From: NORP240 sp046047495
Lineage (GTDB): Bacteria; Pseudomonadota; Gammaproteobacteria; Pseudomonadales; Pseudohongiellaceae
Assembly (NCBI GenBank): GCA_046047495.1
Contig: JBJOHV010000040.1
Location: 1-10,812 of the forward strand
DNA: 10,812 nt
Direction: 5' to 3'
Both the position numbers and the translations under genes were made by a program. The notes beneath the pieces were generated by a model that made no database searches, had not been told where the DNA came from, and was given only the letters and a program-made list of their open reading frames with translations. Shown here in pieces: positions 5,899-10,812 of the stretch (positions within the stretch are counted from its first letter, which is position 1; every line of letters begins with the position of its first letter).

Positions 5899-6777
5899 AT
5901 GACAACTATTTCCGCAAGCATGGTGAAAGAACTGAGAGAGCGTACCGGCCTCGGTATGATGGAATGCAAAAACGCCCTCCTCAAGGCCGAAGGTGACATG
6001 GAATTGGCCATCGAAGACTTGCGCAAGGCCAGCGGCGTCAAGGCGGCCAAAAAATCCAGCCGGGTGGCTGCCGAAGGCGTGGTAATGGCCAAGATTGCCG
6101 AGGATGGCAATTACGGCGTCATCGTGGAGGTCAACAGCGAAACCGATTTCGTGGCCCGGGACAACAACTTCCTTGATTTCGCAACTGCCGCCCTGGAGCA
6201 GGCTTATGCCAACAAGGATGCGGACGTTGCCCAATTGCTGGAAGCCGGCCTGGAAGACCGTCGTCAGGCCCTGGTGCAGAAAATCGGCGAGAACATCAAT
6301 CTGCGCCGCATCGCCCGGCTGTCCTTCGATGACGCCAACAAGGGCATCGTCGAAAGCTATGTTCACAGCAATAGTCGCATAGCCGTGCTAATCGCCCTGC
6401 AGGGGGGTGACGAGACCCTGGCCCGTGACATCGCCATGCATATCGCGGCCCTGAGCCCGATGGTGGTGCGTGCCGAGGATGTGCCGGAGTCCGTGCTGGC
6501 CAAGGAGTCGGAGATCTATTCCGCCCAGGCCCGTGAGAGCGGCAAGCCGGAGGAAATCATCGAGAAGATGATCAGCGGCCGTCTGCGCAAGTTCGTGGCG
6601 GAGGTAAGCCTGCTGGAACAGGATTTCGTCAAGGATCCGGAAGTGAAGATCAAGAACCTGCTGAAAGATGCCGGTGCCGATGTGGTCAGTTTCGTTCGCT
6701 TCGAAGTGGGCGAGGGCATCGAGAAAGAAGAGGTGGATTTCGCTGACGAAGTCGCCGCGCAGGTGCGAGGAAGCTGA
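5899..6777 (+). CDS. tsf: Elongation factor Ts
   Basis: EF-Ts is the guanine-nucleotide exchange factor that releases GDP from EF-Tu in the cytosol. The 292-residue product compares with 283 in E. coli. The N-terminal UBA-like module (about 1-55) carries the signature VKELRERTGLGMMECKNAL. The core begins with VEVNSETDFVARD, where TDFV at 82-85 supplies the Asp-Phe pair that disrupts the EF-Tu magnesium site. KIGENINLRRIARL, HIAALSP and SGRLRKF..EVSLLEQDFVKDP follow in the expected order. The C-terminus FVRFEVGEGIEKEEVDFADEVAAQ is family-typical. AAGAGG at 5886-5891 supports the start. It lies directly after the rpsB terminator and 37 bp before pyrH. Confidence 0.98.
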   Translation: MTTISASMVKELRERTGLGMMECKNALLKAEGDMELAIEDLRKASGVKAAKKSSRVAAEGVVMAKIAEDGNYGVIVEVNSETDFVARDNNFLDFATAALEQAYANKDADVAQLLEAGLEDRRQALVQKIGENINLRRIARLSFDDANKGIVESYVHSNSRIAVLIALQGGDETLARDIAMHIAALSPMVVRAEDVPESVLAKESEIYSAQARESGKPEEIIEKMISGRLRKFVAEVSLLEQDFVKDPEVKIKNLLKDAGADVVSFVRFEVGEGIEKEEVDFADEVAAQVRGS

Positions 6778-6814
6778 GCCCTATCAACCACATCCTGCTG
6801 ATTCCGGAGTCCCC

Positions 6815-7537
6815 ATGCCCAACAAGGACAAGAAATACAAACGCATCCTGCTGAAACTCAGCGGTGAGGCCTTGATGGGGGATGTGGATTTCGGGATCGA
6901 TCCCAAGGTGCTTGACCGCATCGCCGTGGAAGTGGGGCAGCTGGTGGGCCTCGGTATCGAAGTGGGCATGGTGATCGGCGGCGGCAATCTGTTCCGCGGC
7001 GCCGCCCTGCACGAGGCCGGAATGGAACGGGTCACCGGCGACCACATGGGCATGCTGGCCACGGTGATGAACGCGCTGGCCATGCGGGATGCCCTGGAAC
7101 GCGCCGGCATCCCCACCCGGGTCATGTCGGCCATCCCCATGAGCGGTGTGGTGGAACATTATGATCGCCGGACCGCCATGCGGCATCTGCAGGCCGGTGA
7201 CGTGGTGATCTTTTCCGCCGGTACCGGGAATCCCTTTTTTACCACCGACACCGCCGCCTGTCTGCGGGGCATCGAGATCGGCGCGGAACTGATCCTCAAG
7301 GCCACCAAGGTGGATGGAGTGTATTCCGCCGACCCCAACAAATTCCCGGATGCGGTGAAATTCGATCGCCTGACCTATGATCAGGTGCTGGAAAAAAAAC
7401 TGGGGGTAATGGATCTGACGGCCATCTGTCTGACCCGGGACAACCAGATGCCGATCCGGGTATTCAACATGAACAAGCCGGGAGCCCTGCTCAACAACGT
7501 CATCATGGACAATGCTGACGGCACGATTATCGAATAG
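6815..7537 (+). CDS. pyrH: Uridylate (UMP) kinase
   Basis: PyrH phosphorylates UMP to UDP with ATP in pyrimidine nucleotide synthesis. The bacterial enzyme is a hexamer of the amino-acid-kinase fold, activated by GTP and inhibited by UTP. At 240 residues it matches the family (241 in E. coli). Visible motifs are KRILLKLSGEAL (9-20) for phosphate binding, VIGGGNLFRG (53-62), GDHMGMLATVMNAL (75-88), GTGNPFFTTDTAA (136-148) around the UMP site, and KVDGVYSADP (165-174). The ATG at 6815 is chosen over in-frame upstream ATGs, which lie inside tsf. It is preceded by GGAG (6806-6809) at a 5-base spacing, and the protein then starts like its relatives. The reading frame contains an A8 run (7392-7399) encoding Glu-Lys-Lys. 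Confidence 0.98.
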   Translation: MPNKDKKYKRILLKLSGEALMGDVDFGIDPKVLDRIAVEVGQLVGLGIEVGMVIGGGNLFRGAALHEAGMERVTGDHMGMLATVMNALAMRDALERAGIPTRVMSAIPMSGVVEHYDRRTAMRHLQAGDVVIFSAGTGNPFFTTDTAACLRGIEIGAELILKATKVDGVYSADPNKFPDAVKFDRLTYDQVLEKKLGVMDLTAICLTRDNQMPIRVFNMNKPGALLNNVIMDNADGTIIE

Positions 7538-7571
7538 TCATCGACCAGCCCGCCAAGCGAGGAGTGAGCAT

Positions 7572-8129
7572 ATGATCAAAGACATCATCACAGACGCTGA
7601 AGCCCGCATGAAGAAAAGCGTGTCCTCCCTGGAGACGGCCTTCAACAAGATCCGCACCGGACGGGCCCATCCCAGTATCCTGGACAGTGTCATGGTGTCC
7701 TATTACGGCTCCGAAACTCCGCTCAACCAGTTGGCCAACATCACGGTGGAGGAGGGGCGCAGCCTGATGGTATCGCCCTGGGAACGCAATATGATAGGCG
7801 AGGTCGAAAAAGCCATCATGCGGTCCGACCTGGGACTCAATCCGTCAAACAACGGTTCGGTGATCCGGGTGCCCATGCCGCCCCTGACCGAGGAAACCCG
7901 ACGCGAATACACCAAGCAGGCCAAGGCCGAGGCGGAAAACGCCCGGGTAGCCATCCGCAATATTCGCCGCGATGCCAATACAGATCTGAAGGAACTGGAA
8001 AAGGAAAAGGTGATCAGTGAGGATGAGTTGCGCCGCGGCGAGGAGCAGGTCCAGAAACTGACCGATAAATACATCGGCGTGGTGGAGCAGACCTTCCAGG
8101 CGAAAGAGGCAGACCTGCTGACCGTCTAG
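7572..8129 (+). CDS. frr: Ribosome-recycling factor
   Basis: RRF works with EF-G to split post-termination ribosomes. The 185-residue length equals that of E. coli. Two domains are visible: the long three-helix bundle formed by the N-terminal part (DAEARMKKSVSSLETAFNKIRTGRAHPSIL) and the C-terminal half (EETRREYTKQAK..ARVAIRNIRRDAN..LKELEKEK), and the small beta domain between them (VSYYGSETPLNQLANITVEEGRSLMVSPW). The arginines of the NIRRDAN stretch, which contact 23S rRNA in the family, are present. The ATG at 7572 is chosen over the in-frame one at 7512 because GGAG (7561-7564) lies seven bases before it, and the upstream 20 codons overlap pyrH and match no family sequence. The gap to pyrH is 34 bp. 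Confidence 0.98.
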   Translation: MIKDIITDAEARMKKSVSSLETAFNKIRTGRAHPSILDSVMVSYYGSETPLNQLANITVEEGRSLMVSPWERNMIGEVEKAIMRSDLGLNPSNNGSVIRVPMPPLTEETRREYTKQAKAEAENARVAIRNIRRDANTDLKELEKEKVISEDELRRGEEQVQKLTDKYIGVVEQTFQAKEADLLTV

Positions 8130-8134
8130 TGAAT

Positions 8135-8163
8135 AGCCCTGGGGCTCAAGCAGCCATGGCTGC
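8135..8163 (+). repeat. Two small inverted repeats in the frr-uppS gap
   Basis: AGCC (8135-8138) pairs with GGCT (8143-8146) around a 4-base CTGG loop. Immediately after it, GCAGCCATGGCTGC (8150-8163) is a perfect 14-bp palindrome. There is no T-run, so neither is a convincing intrinsic terminator. They fill about half of the 55-bp gap in front of uppS, which lacks a strong Shine-Dalgarno sequence. Possible roles are an RNA-processing or translation-control hairpin, or a dyad protein site; chance is also possible. Confidence 0.45.
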
Positions 8164-8188
8164 GATTCGGCAAGCAGAAATACAATGA
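8156..8188 (+). other. 10-codon mini-ORF whose stop overlaps the uppS start
   Basis: An ATG in the centre of the 14-bp palindrome opens a frame reading MAAIRQAEIQ. It closes at TGA 8186-8188, which overlaps the uppS ATG (8185-8187) as ATGA. This geometry is typical of translational coupling, and uppS itself has only a poor Shine-Dalgarno sequence. Against it, the mini-ORF has no clear ribosome binding site either, and a 10-codon ORF occurs often by chance. I see no homology. Confidence 0.15.
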
Positions 8189-8937
8189 ATCCAGATCCCA
8201 AGTTCAACCAGCCCCAGCACATTGCCATCATCATGGATGGCAATAACCGCTGGGCACGGGCCCGTGGTCTGTCGGGGATCGCCGGGCACCGCGCCGGCGC
8301 CGTGGCCGCCCAGGAAATCGTCAAGGCCTGCGTCCGGCGCAATATCAAGTTTCTGACCCTGTTCGCCTTCAGCAGTGAGAATTGGCTGCGGCCGAGCCGG
8401 GAGGTTCAGGGCTTGATGGCGTTGTTCCTCAATATCCTCAGGCGCAACGAGATCACTCAGCTGCATAACAACAATGTGCGCCTGCAGTTCATCGGGCGGC
8501 GGGAAGGCTTCTCCGACAAGCTGGTTGCCAGCATGGAACGGGTTGAGGCGCTGACTGGCAACAACACCGGAACCACACTGATCGTGGCGGCGGATTACGG
8601 CGGCCGCTGGGATATTGCCAATGCCGCCCGTGCCCTGGCCGAAGATGTGGTCGACGGCAGACTCAGCCTGGACCAGATCGACAGTGATGCCCTGCAACGC
8701 CATATCAGTCTGGGCAGCTATCCCATGCCTGATCTGTGTATCCGCACCGGCGGGGAACACCGCATCAGCAACTTTTTACTGTGGCAGATGGCCTACACGG
8801 AATTGTATTTCACCGAGTGCTTCTGGCCGGAATTCGATGACCAGCAGCTGCAGCTGGCCCTGGATGATTTTGCCACCCGTCAACGACGGTTTGGGACTCA
8901 TCAGGAGCAGGAGCTGGTGGATACGGGCAGTGCTTAA
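8185..8937 (+). CDS. uppS: Ditrans,polycis-undecaprenyl-diphosphate synthase (Z-type prenyltransferase)
   Basis: UppS adds eight isopentenyl units to farnesyl diphosphate to make C55 undecaprenyl diphosphate, the precursor of the lipid carrier for peptidoglycan and O-antigen. The 250-residue length is normal. The Z-prenyltransferase signatures are complete: HIAIIMDGNNRWA (12-24) with catalytic D18, GHRAGA, LTLFAFSSENWLRP, the YGGRWDI block, and the C-terminal DLCIRTGGEHRISNFLLWQ with R187 and R193 for diphosphate binding, followed by AYTELYFT. No alternative start exists: the frame meets a stop at 8134-8136 with no ATG, GTG or TTG in between. The Shine-Dalgarno sequence is poor, and the start overlaps the stop of a possible 10-codon ORF. 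The 3' end overlaps cdsA by 8 bp, so the two are probably co-translated. Confidence 0.98.
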   Translation: MNPDPKFNQPQHIAIIMDGNNRWARARGLSGIAGHRAGAVAAQEIVKACVRRNIKFLTLFAFSSENWLRPSREVQGLMALFLNILRRNEITQLHNNNVRLQFIGRREGFSDKLVASMERVEALTGNNTGTTLIVAADYGGRWDIANAARALAEDVVDGRLSLDQIDSDALQRHISLGSYPMPDLCIRTGGEHRISNFLLWQMAYTELYFTECFWPEFDDQQLQLALDDFATRQRRFGTHQEQELVDTGSA

Positions 8938-9790
8938 GCAGCGCGTACTGACCGCCATCGTCCTGCTGCTTGCGTTGCTGTTGATGACCACGCAGTTGAC
9001 GCCGTTCCTGTTTGCCGTGACGGTCGCGGGCATATTGCTTTTGGCGGGCTACGAATGGTCGCGTTTTGTCGGCCTGACGGACAAGGCGGGCCAGATGTCC
9101 TACGTCGCAAGCCTGCTGGTGCTGATCCTGGGTCTGTTCCTGACCCTGGGCATCAGCCCCGATGCAACCGGGTTGGATACGGCCCGGGTCGCGACGGTAC
9201 TGGGACTGGGGATGTTGTTCTGGGCCATTGCCATGGTGTTGCTCAGCGGCTATCCGGCCAACCTGTCTTACTGGAATGATCCTTCCCGCATCGCCCTGAT
9301 GGGTATGCTGACCCTGCTGCCCGCCTGGGTGGGTCTTGTGCAGCTGAAGTACTGGGCTCCCGGAGGCTGGCTGGTGCTGCTGGCCATTGCCCTGGTCAGT
9401 GTGGCTGATATCGGCGCCTATTTCACCGGTCGCGCTTTTGGCAAGCGCAAGCTGGCTCCCTCAATAAGTCCCAACAAGTCCTGGGCAGGCGTGTGGGGCG
9501 GCATGACCGGCGGACTCGTGCTATCGATATTGGCGATCCTTGTCACCCATGCGTGGTTCATGCCCCTGCTCTGGTGGCAGGTCCTGGTGCTGGCTGGTTG
9601 CGCGGCCCCCGTTGTGCTGATGAGCGTGGTGGGCGACTTGTTCGAGAGCATGTTGAAGCGCAATCAGGGATTGAAGGACAGCGGCAGCATCCTGCCGGGT
9701 CACGGTGGCATCATGGACCGTATCGACAGCCTGGTGGCTGCGGTGCCGCTGCTGGTGCTGCTGCTGATGGCCGTGAACGGAGGCCGCTGA
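8930..9790 (+). CDS. cdsA: Phosphatidate cytidylyltransferase (CDP-diglyceride synthase)
   Basis: CdsA is an inner-membrane enzyme that makes CDP-diacylglycerol from phosphatidic acid and CTP, the branch point for phosphatidylethanolamine, phosphatidylglycerol and cardiolipin. The 286-residue product is almost wholly hydrophobic, with about eight membrane segments. The family signature S-x-x-K-R-x4-K-D-x-G-x2-[LI]-P-G-H-G-G-[IL]-x-D-R-[IL]-D is complete at 240-266, and the upstream block KLAPSISPNKSWAGVWGG is also typical. The GTG at 8930 is chosen because the protein then starts MLKQRVLTAIVLL, as relatives do. Longer in-frame starts would lie deep inside uppS. It overlaps the last 8 bases of uppS (GTGCTTAA) and ends 1 bp before dxr. 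Confidence 0.96.
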   Translation: MLKQRVLTAIVLLLALLLMTTQLTPFLFAVTVAGILLLAGYEWSRFVGLTDKAGQMSYVASLLVLILGLFLTLGISPDATGLDTARVATVLGLGMLFWAIAMVLLSGYPANLSYWNDPSRIALMGMLTLLPAWVGLVQLKYWAPGGWLVLLAIALVSVADIGAYFTGRAFGKRKLAPSISPNKSWAGVWGGMTGGLVLSILAILVTHAWFMPLLWWQVLVLAGCAAPVVLMSVVGDLFESMLKRNQGLKDSGSILPGHGGIMDRIDSLVAAVPLLVLLLMAVNGGR

Positions 9791-9791
9791 C

Positions 9792-10812
9792 GTGGAGGCA
9801 ATGGCTGCGCAGCATTGGGTCACCGTGTTGGGCTCCACCGGCTCGGTGGGGGAAAGCACCCTGGATGTCATTTCCCGTCACAGTCAGTACCGGGTGTTCG
9901 CCCTGTGTGCGAACGACAGTGTGGATCGACTGTTCAGCCAGTGCCAGCGCTTCCGGCCGCGGTTTGCCGTACTGGCCAACGAGCAGGCTGCCCTGCAACT
10001 GCAGCAGCGCCTGCAGGGCAGCGACACCCGGGTGTTGAGTGGCCGGGCTGCCCTGTCCGAGGTGTGCGTGACACCCGAGGTGACCACGGTAATGGCCGCC
10101 ATCGTGGGTGCCGCGGGTCTGGAGGCGACCCTGGATGCGGTGCAGGCCGGCAAGAAAGTGTTACTGGCCAACAAGGAGTCTCTGGTCATGGCCGGCACGC
10201 TGTTCATGGACGCCATAGCTGCGGCCGGTGCCACCCTTCTGCCCATCGACAGCGAGCACAATGCCATATTCCAGTGTCTGCCCCAGGCCGCAGGGGGAGG
10301 GCGTGGCAACACCGATGTGTCCGCCGTACGGCGGGTGCTGCTGACCGCCTCAGGCGGACCTTTTCTGGACTTGCCTGCCACTGCCTTCGGCGCTATCACT
10401 CCTGCACAGGCCTGCAGGCATCCGCGCTGGGACATGGGCCGCAAGATTTCCGTGGACTCTGCCACCCTCATGAACAAGGGGCTGGAATTCATCGAAGCCT
10501 GTTTTCTGTTCAACCTGACGCCGGATCAGGTGGAGGTGCTCATTCATCCCCAAAGTGTCGTGCACTCCCTGGTGGAATACGTGGACGGCTCGGTGCTGGC
10601 CCAGATGGCCAATCCGGACATGCGGATACCCATAGCACACGCCCTGGCCTGGCCGCAGCGCATGACCTCCGGTGCCCTCCCCCTGGATCTGGTCCGGGAA
10701 GGGCAGCTGACGTTTGCGGCACCGGACCTGGAGCGTTTTCCCTGCCTGCGCCTGGGAATGGAGGCGGCGCGTGCCGGCGGGACGGCGCCGGCGCTGTTGA
10801 ATGCCGCCAATG
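9792..10812 (+). CDS. dxr: 1-deoxy-D-xylulose 5-phosphate reductoisomerase, 3'-truncated by the window
   Basis: Dxr (IspC) converts DXP to 2-C-methyl-D-erythritol 4-phosphate with NADPH and a divalent metal, the first committed step of the MEP isoprenoid pathway that ultimately feeds UppS. About 340 of some 400 residues are present; the frame is open to the window edge. The NADPH loop LGSTGSVGESTLDV starts at residue 13. AAIVGAAGL, LLANKESLVMAG and LPIDSEHNAIFQ (D153, E155 metal ligands) follow. Next are the flexible-loop region RHPRWDMGRKISVDSATLMNKGLE (E232 ligand) and IHPQSVVHSLVEYVDGSVLAQM. The GTG at 9792 has GGAGG (9779-9783) eight bases upstream. An in-frame ATG at 9801 has GGAGG only two bases away, too close, so GTG is preferred. 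It starts 1 bp after cdsA, an arrangement shared with Pseudomonas but not E. coli. Confidence 0.96.
   Translation, partial: MEAMAAQHWVTVLGSTGSVGESTLDVISRHSQYRVFALCANDSVDRLFSQCQRFRPRFAVLANEQAALQLQQRLQGSDTRVLSGRAALSEVCVTPEVTTVMAAIVGAAGLEATLDAVQAGKKVLLANKESLVMAGTLFMDAIAAAGATLLPIDSEHNAIFQCLPQAAGGGRGNTDVSAVRRVLLTASGGPFLDLPATAFGAITPAQACRHPRWDMGRKISVDSATLMNKGLEFIEACFLFNLTPDQVEVLIHPQSVVHSLVEYVDGSVLAQMANPDMRIPIAHALAWPQRMTSGALPLDLVREGQLTFAAPDLERFPCLRLGMEAARAGGTAPALLNAAN

Noticed and set aside
5205..6110. 301-codon minus-strand frame across rpsB, the terminator and the start of tsf
   Set aside because: Ser/Ala-rich low-complexity translation that is the complement of the repetitive S2 tail. It crosses a terminator and two highly conserved genes, with no motif of its own.
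7512..7571. 20-codon N-terminal extension of frr from the ATG at 7512
   Set aside because: It lies largely inside pyrH, has no ribosome binding site and no counterpart in the 185-residue RRF family. The ATG at 7572 has GGAG at good spacing.
8615..8929. Long N-terminal extension of cdsA reading through uppS
   Set aside because: This is only the uppS sequence in another frame. The family-like N-terminus MLKQRVLTAIV starts at GTG 8930.
1..10812. Search for a novel accessory system (defence island, toxin-antitoxin, CRISPR, prophage, insertion sequence)
   Set aside because: All the space is taken by eleven recognised housekeeping genes with short gaps. There are no terminal inverted repeats, spaced direct repeats, integrase/transposase motifs or compositional breaks visible by eye.

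Overview
The window is a conserved housekeeping locus from a GC-rich gammaproteobacterium. Two convoys of genes diverge from a single 245-bp regulatory gap. Every gene is a full-length or window-edge-truncated member of a well-known family. The evidence for the lineage is the DapD of about 345 residues (the Pseudomonas-type long form, not the 274-residue E. coli form), the divergent map | rpsB arrangement, and the order frr-uppS-cdsA-dxr. That order is as in Pseudomonas; in E. coli dxr sits between frr and uppS. I cannot name the genus from the sequence alone.

Left half, minus strand, read right to left: map (methionine aminopeptidase), glnD (PII uridylyltransferase/uridylyl-removing enzyme), dapD (tetrahydrodipicolinate N-succinyltransferase) and the first 20 codons of dapE (succinyl-diaminopimelate desuccinylase). 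Gaps are 10, 22 and 7 bp, so this looks like one transcription unit. It joins N-terminal Met removal, nitrogen signalling and two steps of lysine/diaminopimelate synthesis.

Centre, 4652-4896: the divergent promoter region. It carries a strong extended -10 promoter with a GC-rich discriminator for rpsB. A structured leader of roughly 150 nt follows, which matches the position and style of the S2-autoregulated rpsB leader (E. coli t44/tff region). A weak candidate promoter for map lies on the other strand.

Right half, plus strand: rpsB (ribosomal protein S2), an intrinsic terminator/attenuator, tsf (EF-Ts), pyrH (UMP kinase), frr (ribosome recycling factor), uppS (undecaprenyl diphosphate synthase), cdsA (CDP-diglyceride synthase) and a 3'-truncated dxr (DXP reductoisomerase). 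The series links translation factors to pyrimidine nucleotide supply, the lipid carrier for peptidoglycan, phospholipid precursors and isoprenoid precursors. Spacing tightens downstream: uppS and cdsA overlap by 8 bp, and cdsA and dxr are 1 bp apart.

I found no mobile element, CRISPR array, tRNA/rRNA, toxin-antitoxin or defence gene, and no convincing undescribed system. The points most worth a second look are a 68-residue Ala/Lys/Pro-rich, histone-H1-like tail on S2, the rpsB leader structure, a 12-bp in-frame tandem duplication in glnD, and a palindrome plus a 10-codon mini-ORF whose stop overlaps the uppS start codon. No stretch longer than 300 bases lacks a gene.
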